Shown here in pieces: positions 32,948 to 40,942 of a stretch of DNA of 64,000 nucleotides. The DNA is from Nocardioides sp. TRM66260-LWL (lineage in GTDB: Bacteria; Actinomycetota; Actinomycetes; Propionibacteriales; Nocardioidaceae): NCBI RefSeq assembly GCF_020075545.1, contig NZ_JAIQZK010000009.1, forward strand, positions 62,001-126,000, read 5' to 3'. A program made the translations under genes and the position numbers. Within the stretch, counting starts at the first letter, position 1. Each line of letters opens with the position of its first letter. The notes beneath the pieces are model-generated. The model did no database searches. It was not told the origin of the DNA and worked only from the letters and a program-made list of their open reading frames with translations.

Positions 32948-34450
32948 ATGGCCCAGCAGTCCCTCCCGCAGCCCGCCAGCGACGCCCGGGACGCCGCGCC
33001 CCGCCGTCACACGGTCGTCGTCATCGGCAGCGGCTTCGGCGGCCAGTGCGCGGCGATCGAGCTCGCGCGCCGCGGCATCGACGACGTCGTCCTGCTCGAG
33101 CGGCGCGACTTCATGGGCGGCACCTGGTGCCAGAACTCCTACCCGGGCGCCGCGGTCGACGTGCAGTCGCCGCTGTACTCGATCTCCTCCGAGCCCTACG
33201 CCTGGAGCCGGATGTTCGCGCAGCAGGAGGAGCTGCAGGAGTACACCGAGCACGTCATCGCCAAGCACGGCCTGCGCGAGCGCACCGTCACCGGCGCGAA
33301 CGTCACCGAGGTGCGGTGGGTCGAGGACGGCTGGGAGATCCGCACCGAGGCCGCCGGCACGTTCCACGCCCAGTTCCTGATCAACGCCTCGGGCCCGCTG
33401 TCGACGCCCGTCGTCCCGCCCTTCCCCGGACGCGAGGACTTCCAGGGCGCCGCGTTCCACACCAACGACTGGCACCACGACGTCGACCTGCGGGGCAAGC
33501 GGGTCGCGATCGTCGGCTCCGGCGCGAGCGCCGCCCAGGTGATCCCGGCCATCCAGCCCGACGTCGCCGAGCTGCACGTCTTCCAGCGCAGCCCGCACTG
33601 GGTGCTGCCGCGTCCCGACCGCGTCTTCACCCCGCTCCAGCGGCGCCTGCTCGGCGTCCGGCCCCTGCACAAGGCGCTGCGCACCGCCATCTACTGGTCG
33701 CTGGAGACCCGCGTCATCGGCTTCAAGTACTCCGAGGCGATGCTGAAGAAGGTCGCCCAGGACAAGGCGCTGAAGCACATCGAGCGGCAGATCGCCGACC
33801 CCGAGCTGCGCCGCAAGGTGACGCCGGACTACACGATCGGCTGCAAGCGGATCATCCTCTCCGACACCCTCTACCCGGCGCTCGCGGCCGAGAACACCAC
33901 GCTGCACGACCGCTCCGACGGCATCGACCACCTCGACGCCACCGGCATCGTCACCGCCTCGGGCGAGCACCTCGACCTCGACGTCGTCGTCTGGTCGACC
34001 GGCTACGACGCCACCGACGGCGTCATCTCCTACCCGGTCGTCGGTCGCGACGGCACGACGCTCGCCGACTTCTGGAGCGAGTTCCCGCGCGCCTACCTGG
34101 GCACCACGGCCCCGGGCTTCCCGAACCTGTTCGTCGTCACCGGCCCGAACACCGGCATCGGCCACACCAGCGCGATCTTCGTCATCGAGGCGCAGCTGCA
34201 GTACATCGTCAGGGCCATCGACGAGGTCCGGCGGCGGCGGGTGACCAGCATCGAGGTGACGCCCGAGGCCGAGGACGCCTACACCGCCATGGTGCACCGC
34301 GAGATGGAGCGCACGGTGTGGAAGAAGGGCGGCTGCTCGTCGTGGTACCAGTCGAGGAGCGGGCACGTCATCGCGATGTTCCCGGGCTTCTCGTTCACCT
34401 TCCGCCGGCTGGCGGCGCGGTTCCGCCCCGAGCACCACGCCTTCGGCTGA
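32948..34450 (+). CDS. Flavin-containing monooxygenase, Baeyer-Villiger type
   Basis: 500 residues. Two Rossmann motifs are present: GSGFGGQCAA for FAD near residue 26 and GSGASAAQVI for NADPH near residue 190. Between them is FQGAAFHTNDWHHD, fitting the Baeyer-Villiger fingerprint FxGxxxHxxxW(P/D) except that His follows Trp. The early block RRDFMGGTWCQNSYPGAAVD is typical of cyclohexanone/steroid monooxygenase relatives. They insert oxygen beside a ketone to form an ester or lactone. The substrate is unknown. CGGAGC precedes ATG 32948. Two TetR genes flank it. Confidence 0.85.
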   Translation: MAQQSLPQPASDARDAAPRRHTVVVIGSGFGGQCAAIELARRGIDDVVLLERRDFMGGTWCQNSYPGAAVDVQSPLYSISSEPYAWSRMFAQQEELQEYTEHVIAKHGLRERTVTGANVTEVRWVEDGWEIRTEAAGTFHAQFLINASGPLSTPVVPPFPGREDFQGAAFHTNDWHHDVDLRGKRVAIVGSGASAAQVIPAIQPDVAELHVFQRSPHWVLPRPDRVFTPLQRRLLGVRPLHKALRTAIYWSLETRVIGFKYSEAMLKKVAQDKALKHIERQIADPELRRKVTPDYTIGCKRIILSDTLYPALAAENTTLHDRSDGIDHLDATGIVTASGEHLDLDVVVWSTGYDATDGVISYPVVGRDGTTLADFWSEFPRAYLGTTAPGFPNLFVVTGPNTGIGHTSAIFVIEAQLQYIVRAIDEVRRRRVTSIEVTPEAEDAYTAMVHREMERTVWKKGGCSSWYQSRSGHVIAMFPGFSFTFRRLAARFRPEHHAFG

Positions 34451-34466
34451 GCCGCCGACGCGGACC

Positions 34467-35090
34467 TCAGGTCGGGGTGGCGGTGACGCGCTCGGCCTGC
34501 ACCGCGCCGAGCGCGAGCCCGGCGTAGGTCTCGGCGATCTCCTCGGGGGAGAGCGGGCCGCTGGGGTCGAACCAGGCGACGATCGAGCTGCCCATGCTCA
34601 TCACGGCCCGCGCGGCCAGCAGGGCGTCCGCGGTGCGGAAGTCGCCGGCGTCGACCCCGGCCAGGACGACGTCGGCGAGGCGGCGCTCGATGCCCTCGCG
34701 GGTGGCCACCACGTGGTCGAGGTGCGCGCCCTCGAGGCTGCGCAGCTCGCTGGAGCCGATGAGCGCGTCGTCGCGGTGCACGGCGTGGAACAGCGCCCAC
34801 GCGTGGACGGTCGCCTGCAGGCGGGCGGGCGGGTCGCTCGCGGCGCCGGCCAGGGCCTCGTCGACCATCGTGGACGCCTGCGCGAGCGCGCCGTCCATCA
34901 GCGCCGCCAGCACCGCCTGCTTGCTGGCGAAGTGGTGGTAGAGCGCCGCGGAGGTCATGCCGGCCCGTGCCGCGATGTCGCGGATGCTGGTGCCGTGGTA
35001 GCCGCGCTCGGCCATGCAGGAGCGGGCCGCGCGCAGCACGACCGCTCGTCCGTCGGTGCGCCGTCGGTCGGTGCGGCCCGTGTCGCTCAC
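34467..35090 (-). CDS. TetR/AcrR family transcriptional regulator
   Basis: 207 residues. Clear TetR N-terminus: VLRAARSCMAERGYHGTSIR, DIAARAGMTSAALYHHFASK, with the YHHF hallmark. The C-terminal domain includes RLADVVLAGVDAGDF and MSMGSSIVAWFDPSGPLSPE EIA, as in fatty-acid or ketone-responsive TetRs. GTG 35090 has CAGGAG upstream. It converges on the monooxygenase with 16 bp between stop codons and may regulate it or unrelated lipid genes. Confidence 0.85.
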   Translation of the reverse strand: MSDTGRTDRRRTDGRAVVLRAARSCMAERGYHGTSIRDIAARAGMTSAALYHHFASKQAVLAALMDGALAQASTMVDEALAGAASDPPARLQATVHAWALFHAVHRDDALIGSSELRSLEGAHLDHVVATREGIERRLADVVLAGVDAGDFRTADALLAARAVMSMGSSIVAWFDPSGPLSPEEIAETYAGLALGAVQAERVTATPT

Positions 35091-35279
35091 TGCTGCTCCT
35101 GACCCGATGCCCGCCGAGACCGGCGGGAAGCCCCACCTTGACCGCTGGGGCTCGGGGCGTCCACTCCACAGGGGTGAGCACGGCCGTCTACCCACCGATC
35201 GTGCCGTCGGCACCACCCGTGCGGGCGATCTCGTCGGGTCGGCGCGGCGTCGCCGGGCGCGATGCCGCACAGTGGGGGC

Positions 35280-35774
35280 ATGGCCGTCCTCCCGCACGAG
35301 CACTCCGCCGACGCCCCGGTGACGCTGCGTCCCGGCACGACCGTCGGCCTGCTGCTCGACCTCGTGCTCGTCGGCGTGTACCTGGCCGGTGCCCTCGCCG
35401 TCGCCCGCGACGGCGAGCGGTTCTGGCCCGCGCTCGGGGCGATGGCCCTGGCCGGAGCAGCCTGGACGGTCCTGCGGGCCGGCGTGGTCGTGGCCACCTC
35501 GCGCGGTCGGCACGCGCAGGACCGCCGGGCCCGGGCCGCGCGGCGCGCTCGGCTCCTGCTCGCGGGCGCGATCGGCGCGGGGGTGCTGGCGACGCTGGTG
35601 GCGACGCTCACCGGCGAGGCCTCCCTCGGTGACGGCGTGGGCTGGTCGCTGGTCGGCGGGCTCGCCGTGCTGGTCGGCGTGGCCGTCGCGTCGGTGGGCC
35701 TGGTGCTCGTGGGCGTCGTCGGCGGTCTGCTGTGGAGCGCCCTGCGCGGCGGCCGGAGCCCCCTGGCCGGCTGA
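35280..35774 (+). CDS. Hypothetical membrane protein with four predicted helices
   Basis: 164 residues, Ala/Leu/Val-rich with helices around residues 22-42, 50-72, 93-112 and 122-155, and a basic loop RGRHAQDRRARAARRAR between the second and third. No family is recognised. ATG 35280 has GTGGGGG just upstream, which could be a ribosome site. It precedes the DrrAB-type exporter genes by 77 bp but may be separate. Codon use is normal for the genome. Confidence 0.65.
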   Translation: MAVLPHEHSADAPVTLRPGTTVGLLLDLVLVGVYLAGALAVARDGERFWPALGAMALAGAAWTVLRAGVVVATSRGRHAQDRRARAARRARLLLAGAIGAGVLATLVATLTGEASLGDGVGWSLVGGLAVLVGVAVASVGLVLVGVVGGLLWSALRGGRSPLAG

Positions 35775-35851
35775 TGCGGGCTGTCGGTGGACGGCCCTAG
35801 GGTTCCTCTGACCCCACCCGCCACCGTCCGGAAGGCAGACCGGAGCCCCCC

Positions 35852-36874
35852 ATGAGCGACATGATCCGAGCCCGCGGGCTCGTCAAGCGGTTCAAGCAGG
35901 TCGAGGCCCTCGCCGGGCTCGACCTCGACGTGCCCGAGGGCACCGTCCTGGCCCTCCTCGGGCCCAACGGCGCCGGCAAGACCACCGCCGTGCGCTGCCT
36001 GACCACCTTGCTGCGTCCCGACGCCGGCACCGCGACGGTCGCGGGCGTCGACGTGCTGGCCGACCCCGACGGCGTGCGGGCGCGCATCGGCCTCTCGGGC
36101 CAGTACGCCGCGGTCGACGAGCACCTCACCGGCTTCGAGAACCTCGAGATGGTCGGCCGGCTCTACGGTCTCGGTCGGGCGCGCTCGAAGGCACGCGCCC
36201 GCGAGCTGCTCGAGCGGTTCGGGCTCGCCGACGCCGGCGACCGGCCGTCGAAGACCTACTCCGGCGGCATGCGCCGTCGCCTCGACCTCGCGGGCGCCCT
36301 GGTCGCCGCGCCGCCGGTGCTGGTGCTCGACGAGCCCACCACCGGCCTCGACCCCGCCAGCCGGCTGCAGATGTGGGACGTCATCCGCGACCTCGTCGCG
36401 TCCGGCTCCACCCTGCTGCTCACCACGCAGTACCTCGAGGAGGCCGACCGGCTCGCCGACGACATCGTCGTCATCGACCACGGTCGGGCCATCGCCCGCG
36501 GCACCGCCGACGAGCTCAAGGCGCAGACCGGCGGGGAGCGCATCGAGGTCGTCCTCGCCGACCCGGCCGACAGCGCGGGCGTGCAGCGGGTGCTGGCCGA
36601 GGTCGCGACCGGCCAGGTCGGCGTCGAGTCGGGCGGTCGCGAGCTCACCGCGGCGGTCGACGGCGGCGTCGCGTCGCTCGCCCGGGTGCTGTCCGCCCTC
36701 GAGGCCGACGGCGTCGCGGTGCTCGACGTCGGGCTGCGACGCCCGACCCTCGACGACGTCTTCCTCACGCTCACCGGCTCGCACACCGGCTCCGACGTCC
36801 GCCCCGACGCACGCCACGACGCACGCCCCGACACCGCCGCCACCGACGCGTCCTCCGAGGAGGTCCCGGCATGA
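35852..36874 (+). CDS. ABC exporter ATP-binding protein, DrrA (daunorubicin-resistance) family
   Basis: 340 residues. Walker A GPNGAGKTT (about residue 38), signature YSGGMRRRL, Walker B VLVLDEPTTGLD and the H-loop region TTQYLEEADRLAD are all present. The C-terminal part after residue 215 has the DrrA-type regulatory domain ending LRRPTLDDVFLTLTG, then a His/Asp-rich tail. The subfamily powers export of drugs, lipids or polyketides. ATGA overlap with the permease gene indicates a two-component transporter. The substrate is unknown. Confidence 0.9.
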   Translation: MSDMIRARGLVKRFKQVEALAGLDLDVPEGTVLALLGPNGAGKTTAVRCLTTLLRPDAGTATVAGVDVLADPDGVRARIGLSGQYAAVDEHLTGFENLEMVGRLYGLGRARSKARARELLERFGLADAGDRPSKTYSGGMRRRLDLAGALVAAPPVLVLDEPTTGLDPASRLQMWDVIRDLVASGSTLLLTTQYLEEADRLADDIVVIDHGRAIARGTADELKAQTGGERIEVVLADPADSAGVQRVLAEVATGQVGVESGGRELTAAVDGGVASLARVLSALEADGVAVLDVGLRRPTLDDVFLTLTGSHTGSDVRPDARHDARPDTAATDASSEEVPA

Positions 36875-37710
36875 CCACCGCAGCCCCCGACACCCCGATC
36901 GTCCGTCGTGGCGGTCCGGCCCGCGCCCTCTCCGACGGCTGGGTCGTCGCCAAGCGCAACCTGATCAAGATCAAGCGCGTGCCCGAGATCCTGGTCTTCG
37001 TGCTGATCAGCCCGATCATGTTCGTGCTGCTCTTCGCCTTCGTCTTCGGCGGCGCGATCGACCCCGGCGGCTCGGTGAACTACCGGGAGTTCCTGATCGC
37101 GGGCATCTTCGCCCAGACCGTCGTCTTCGGCGCCACGTTCACCGGCGCGGGGCTCGCCGAGGACCTCCAGAAGGGCATCATCGACCGCTTCCGGTCGCTG
37201 CCGATGTCCCCGGCCGCGGTGCTCGTCGGTCGCACGACCTCCGACGTCGTCTACAACGTCCTCTCGCTGGTCATCATGGCGCTCACCGGTCTGCTCGTCG
37301 GCTGGCGCATCCGCGAGGGCGTCGTCGACGCGCTGCTCGGGTTCGGCCTGCTGCTGCTGTTCGCCTACGCGGTCAGCTGGGTCATGGGCTTCGTCGGGCT
37401 GATCGTGCCGAGCGTCGAGGTCATCAACAACGCCTCGTTCATCGTGATCATGCCGTTGACGTTCCTCTCCAACGCGTTCGTGCCGCTGGGCAGCTTCGAC
37501 GGCGTGCTGCGCTGGCTCGTGCTCTGGAACCCGGTCAGCGCGCTCACGCAGGCCAGCCGGCAGCACTTCGGCAACCTCGGCGGCATGCCGGTCGACCCCG
37601 CATGGTCGATGCAGCACCCGTCGCTCTACACGCTGATCTGGGTGGTCGGCATCCTCGTGGTCTTCGTGCCGCTGTCGGTGCGCACCTACCGTCGCTCCGC
37701 CGGACGCTGA
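36871..37710 (+). CDS. ABC-2 type permease, DrrB family
   Basis: 279 residues, six predicted membrane helices. Family stretches include ILVFVLISPIMFVLLFAFVF GGAI, the ABC-2 signature region DRFRSLPMSPAAVLVGRTTS, and the SNAFVPLGSFDGVLRWLVLW NPVSALTQASR block common in DrrB proteins. Partner of the preceding ATPase, with which it overlaps by 4 bp. Confidence 0.9.
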   Translation: MTTAAPDTPIVRRGGPARALSDGWVVAKRNLIKIKRVPEILVFVLISPIMFVLLFAFVFGGAIDPGGSVNYREFLIAGIFAQTVVFGATFTGAGLAEDLQKGIIDRFRSLPMSPAAVLVGRTTSDVVYNVLSLVIMALTGLLVGWRIREGVVDALLGFGLLLLFAYAVSWVMGFVGLIVPSVEVINNASFIVIMPLTFLSNAFVPLGSFDGVLRWLVLWNPVSALTQASRQHFGNLGGMPVDPAWSMQHPSLYTLIWVVGILVVFVPLSVRTYRRSAGR

Positions 37711-37725
37711 CGTCGGGGCGCCGCT

Positions 37726-37758
37726 CGCCGCCCCCCCGCACGAGCGGGTGGGGCGGCG
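37726..37758. terminator. Hairpin after the DrrB-type permease gene
   Basis: CGCCGCCCC (37726-37734) pairs with GGGGCGGCG (37750-37758), and CCGC/GCGG continues the stem inside a small asymmetric loop. Confidence 0.6.
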
Positions 37759-37769
37759 TCGTCGCTCAG

Positions 37770-37775
37770 TAGGCT
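37770..37775 (+). promoter_or_regulatory. -10 box TAGGCT upstream of the DUF475 gene
   Basis: Would give a leader of about 75 nt before ATG 37856. The leader contains GGGGC/GCCCC self-complementary segments but does not match the manganese riboswitch that precedes some TerC genes. Confidence 0.4.
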
Positions 37776-37855
37776 GACGGGCGCCCCGTCAGGGGCCAGC
37801 CGCCCGGTCCGAGCCCGCTCGGTCGAGTGGCGCGACCCCCATCAGAGAGCACCTC

Positions 37856-38974
37856 ATGATCCTGCGCACCTTCGGCTGGGCCTTCCTCACGACGATCGTC
37901 GGCCTGATCGTCGCCCTCCTCTACGGCGGGCCGACCGGCCTGGCGATCGCCGCCATCCTGATCGTGCTCGAGGTGTCGCTGTCCTTCGACAACGCCGTCG
38001 TCAACGCCCGCGTGCTCGAGCGGATGTCGCCGTTCTGGCAGAAGATCTTCCTCAGCGTCGGCATCATCATCGCGGTCTTCGGCATGCGCCTGCTGTTCCC
38101 GCTGGTCGTCGTCGGCGTCACCGCCGGCCTCTCGCCCGCTCGCGCCTGGCAGCTGGCGCTGGAGAAGGGCGACCCGGAGACCCCGGGCACCTACGGCTAC
38201 CTGCTCAACGAGGCGCACCCGTCGATCGCGGCCTTCGGCGGCATGTTCCTGCTGATGATCTTCCTCAGCTTCGTGCTCGACCCCGAGAAGGACGTCCACT
38301 GGCTGCGTCCGATCGAGCCGGTGCTCTCCCGCGTCGGCCGCCTCGACGGGGCCGGGCTGCTGATCGCGCTGCTCGCCCTGGCCGGCTTCGCGCTCGGCTT
38401 CCCCGACCACGCCGAGCAGGTGCTGCTCTCCGGCGTCATCGGCCTGATCACGTTCCTGGTGGTGCACGGCCTCGGCGAGCTGTTCAGCGAGGGCCTCGAG
38501 GCCGATCTCGACGAGCTCGAGCACGAGGACGCCTCGGCGCGGGGCGCCGGCGGGGCGCAGGTCGCGATGGCCACGGGCCGGGCGGCGTTCTTCCTGTTCC
38601 TCTACCTCGAGGTGCTCGACGCGAGCTTCAGCTTCGACGGCGTCATCGGCGCGTTCGCGATCACCTCCGACCCGATCGTCATCGCGCTGGGGCTCGGCGT
38701 GGGCGCGTTCTACGTCCGCTCGCTGACGGTCTACCTCGTGCGTCAGGGCACGCTCGACGACTACATCTACCTCGAGCACGGGGCCAACTGGGCCATCGGC
38801 GCGCTCGCGGTGATGCTGCTGATCACCGTCGAGCACGAGATCCCGGAGGTCGTCACCGGGCTGGTGGGGGTCGGCTTCATCACGGTGGCGTTCCTGTGGA
38901 GCGTGCGGCACAACCGCCGGCACGCCGACGACGAGGCCGACGAGCCCGACCACGTGGTCGCGACGCGCGGCTGA
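37856..38974 (+). CDS. DUF475 family integral membrane protein (TerC-like)
   Basis: 372 residues, about nine membrane helices. The duplicated acidic motif of the TerC/LysE-like fold is visible: LEVSLSFDNAVVNARVL in the first half and LEVLDASFSFDGVIGAFAIT in the second, with FLVVHGLGELFSEG between. Such paired membrane Asp residues suggest metal-ion transport, and TerC relatives export manganese or confer tellurite resistance. Function of DUF475 itself is not established. GAGAG lies 6-10 nt before ATG 37856. Confidence 0.85.
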   Translation: MILRTFGWAFLTTIVGLIVALLYGGPTGLAIAAILIVLEVSLSFDNAVVNARVLERMSPFWQKIFLSVGIIIAVFGMRLLFPLVVVGVTAGLSPARAWQLALEKGDPETPGTYGYLLNEAHPSIAAFGGMFLLMIFLSFVLDPEKDVHWLRPIEPVLSRVGRLDGAGLLIALLALAGFALGFPDHAEQVLLSGVIGLITFLVVHGLGELFSEGLEADLDELEHEDASARGAGGAQVAMATGRAAFFLFLYLEVLDASFSFDGVIGAFAITSDPIVIALGLGVGAFYVRSLTVYLVRQGTLDDYIYLEHGANWAIGALAVMLLITVEHEIPEVVTGLVGVGFITVAFLWSVRHNRRHADDEADEPDHVVATRG

Positions 38975-38995
38975 GCGTCGCCGCGCGCGGGTCCG

Positions 38996-39016
38996 CCGTG
39001 CGTCAGATCCGCACGG
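38996..39016. terminator. Short hairpin between convergent DUF475 and hemolysin III genes
   Basis: CCGTGCG (38996-39002) pairs with CGCACGG (39010-39016), loop 7. Confidence 0.5.
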
Positions 39017-39025
39017 ACGCGGTCG

Positions 39026-39757
39026 TCACCGCAGGGCGTAGGTGGCCAGCGAGACGCCCACGTAGTGCGTGACGAACGCCAGGATCGTGAAGGTGTGGAA
39101 GACCTCGTGGAAGCCGAACCAGCGCGGCCACGGGTTGGGGCGCTTGAAGCCGTAGACGATGCCGCCGAGGGTGTAGAGCCCGCCCCCGGTGACGATGAGC
39201 ACGAAGACCGCGATGCCGACGCCGGTGCCGAGCCGGGTGGCGCCGTCGAGGAAGTCGGGGATGAAGAACACCGCGGCCCAGCCCAGCGCGATGTAGATCG
39301 GCGTGTAGAGCCAGCGGGGGGCGTCGGTCCAGAAGATGCGGAACCCGACGCCCAGGATCGCGCCGCTCCACACGACGCTGAGCAGCGTGACGCGCGCGGC
39401 GCCGTCGAGCAGGATCAGCGCGAACGGCGTGTAGCTGCCCGCGATGAGCAGGAAGATGTTCGAGTGGTCGAAGCGGCGCAGGAACGCCCAGGTGCGCGGC
39501 GACCAGGTGCCCGTGTGGTAGATCGCCGAGACCGTGAACAGCACCAGGCCCGAGGCGACGAACAGGGTCGAGCCGATGCGCGTCATCGCGTTCGGCGACA
39601 GCACGATGAGCACGATGCCCGCGGCGAGGGTCAGTGGCGCGATGCCGAGATGCAGCCACCCGCGCAGGCGGGGCTTCACGTCGGCGACGACCTCGTGCAC
39701 CGTCTCGGCGACGGCGTCCAGACGCGAGCGGACGGCATCGGGCAGGGAGTTGCTCAT
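39026..39757 (-). CDS. Hemolysin III family protein (PAQR/YqfA-type)
   Basis: 243 residues, seven membrane helices. PAQR-family marks are SAIYHTGTWSP with its metal-binding His, RFDHSNIFLLIAGSYTPFAL, and the C-terminal FHEVFHTFTILAFVTHYVGV with HxxxH. The predicted metal site suggests hydrolase-like activity on membrane lipids; haemolysis itself is not implied. ATG 39757 is used because TACCGT ends 6 nt upstream; the open frame further upstream overlaps the next promoter. In M. tuberculosis the homologue Rv1085c also neighbours a cis-prenyltransferase gene. Confidence 0.88.
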   Translation of the reverse strand: MSNSLPDAVRSRLDAVAETVHEVVADVKPRLRGWLHLGIAPLTLAAGIVLIVLSPNAMTRIGSTLFVASGLVLFTVSAIYHTGTWSPRTWAFLRRFDHSNIFLLIAGSYTPFALILLDGAARVTLLSVVWSGAILGVGFRIFWTDAPRWLYTPIYIALGWAAVFFIPDFLDGATRLGTGVGIAVFVLIVTGGGLYTLGGIVYGFKRPNPWPRWFGFHEVFHTFTILAFVTHYVGVSLATYALR

Positions 39758-39763
39758 GCGACG

Positions 39764-39769
39764 ACGGTA
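39764..39769 (-). promoter_or_regulatory. -10 box TACCGT of the hemolysin III gene, probably leaderless
   Basis: On the minus strand, 6 nt before ATG 39757. Confidence 0.5.
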
Positions 39770-39875
39770 CCCGTTCGGGGGGAGCCAGGGAGCGAGACGG
39801 GAGCAGGGCCACAGGCCGGGCGCGACGCGGTTCACGTCCTGGTCGCGGGAGTTATCCCCGTCGGCCACGAGGTCG

Positions 39876-39881
39876 TAGCCT
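39876..39881 (+). promoter_or_regulatory. -10 box TAGCCT of the cis-prenyltransferase gene, probably leaderless
   Basis: Ends 7 nt before GTG 39889. Confidence 0.5.
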
Positions 39882-39888
39882 GACGCCC

Positions 39889-40668
39889 GTGGCGGACTGG
39901 CGACGAGGCGTGCGACGGGTGCTCTACCCGGCGTACGAGGCCCGTCTGCTGCGCAAGCTGCCCGAGAGCTCCACGCTGCCGCGGCACGTCGGCGTCATGC
40001 TCGACGGCAACCGCCGCTGGGCCCGCGCCGTCGGCCGCGACACCGCGCACGGGCACCGGGCCGGCGCCGCGAACATCGAGCCGCTGCTCGGCTGGTGCGA
40101 CGAGGTCGGCATCGAGGTCGTCACGCTCTGGCTGCTCTCCACCGACAACCTCAACCGACCCGCGTCCGAGCTCGAGCCGCTGCTGGAGATCATCGCCGAG
40201 GCGGTCGACTCGCTGGCCGACACCGGCAAGTGGCGGCTGCACCCGGTGGGCGCGCTCGACCTGCTGCCGGCCGCGACCGTCGAGCGGCTGAAGGCCGCCG
40301 AGGAGGCCACCCGCGACAACCCGGGCATGCTCGTCAACATCGCCGTCGGCTACGGCGGTCGACGCGAGATCGCCGACGCCGTCCGCTCGCTGCTCGCCGA
40401 GCACGCCACCCGCGGCACCAGCCTCGAGGAGCTCGCCGCGACCCTCGACGTCGAGCACATCTCCGAGCACCTCTACACCAAGGGCCAGCCCGACCCCGAC
40501 CTCGTCATCCGCACCTCGGGGGAGCAGCGGCTCGGCGGGTTCCTGCTCTGGCAGAGCGCGAAGTCGGAGTTCTACTTCTGCGAGGCCTACTGGCCCGACT
40601 TCCGGCGGGTCGACTTCCTCCGCGCCATCCGCGCCTACGCCCAGCGCGAGCGCCGGCACGGCATCTGA
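39889..40668 (+). CDS. uppS: Isoprenyl transferase (cis-prenyltransferase)
   Basis: 259 residues. It extends allylic diphosphates with isopentenyl diphosphate. Catalytic Asp39 lies in VGVMLDGNRRWARAVG; later family blocks are GHRAGAANIEPLL, WLLSTDNLNRP, VNIAVGYGGRREI, DPDLVIRTSGEQRLGGFLLW and FCEAYWPDFRRVDFL. By context (next to hlyIII, Rv1085c-Rv1086 order) it matches the M. tuberculosis short-chain E,Z-farnesyl diphosphate synthase rather than the long-chain decaprenyl enzyme. Chain length cannot be read off reliably. GTG 39889 is set by the leaderless -10 box. Confidence 0.92.
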   Translation: MADWRRGVRRVLYPAYEARLLRKLPESSTLPRHVGVMLDGNRRWARAVGRDTAHGHRAGAANIEPLLGWCDEVGIEVVTLWLLSTDNLNRPASELEPLLEIIAEAVDSLADTGKWRLHPVGALDLLPAATVERLKAAEEATRDNPGMLVNIAVGYGGRREIADAVRSLLAEHATRGTSLEELAATLDVEHISEHLYTKGQPDPDLVIRTSGEQRLGGFLLWQSAKSEFYFCEAYWPDFRRVDFLRAIRAYAQRERRHGI

Positions 40669-40696
40669 CGCGTCGCCGCCCGTTCACACGAGCGTC

Positions 40697-40715
40697 ACAC
40701 GCCGGAGCGGCGTGT
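40697..40715. terminator. Hairpin after the cis-prenyltransferase gene
   Basis: ACACGCCG (40697-40704) pairs perfectly with CGGCGTGT (40708-40715), loop GAG. Confidence 0.65.
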
Positions 40716-40741
40716 CACCGAAGACGTGCGCCTGCGCGGCG

Positions 40742-40942
40742 TAGCGTCGCCGGCATCGACGGGTGGGGAAGCCCGTCGCACCTGGAGGCCCGAAGTTGTC
40801 CACCCACGACTGCATCCACGCCGGCCCGGTGCCGTGCGCGGACGCCGGCCGGCACTCCGGCCGTCGGGCACCCTCCCGGTCCACTCGAGAGCAGTAGGCC
40901 GGCGGGGAGTGCGCGCGCCGGTCGGTGAGGGGTTGACCTGAC
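40742..40942 (+). other. Long leader of the phoH gene with hairpin and possible 33-residue ORF
   Basis: TAGCGT (40742-40747) is a good -10 box, giving a leader of about 190 nt. It contains the stem CGACGGG...CCCGTCG (40757-40778) and then GGAGG placed 7 nt before TTG 40796, opening a 33-codon frame (MSTHDCIHAGPVPCADAGRH, SGRRAPSRSTREQ) that stops at 40897. The leader may be regulatory; the small ORF is speculative. Confidence 0.35.

Noticed and set aside
37776..37855. Manganese (yybP-ykoY) riboswitch before the TerC-like DUF475 gene
   Set aside because: The leader is short and lacks the conserved loop sequences of that riboswitch; only generic GC-rich self-pairing is seen.
40726..40941. 71-codon open frame upstream of phoH
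   Set aside because: Arg/Pro/Gly-rich translation without ribosome site, overlapping the predicted promoter and leader hairpin.
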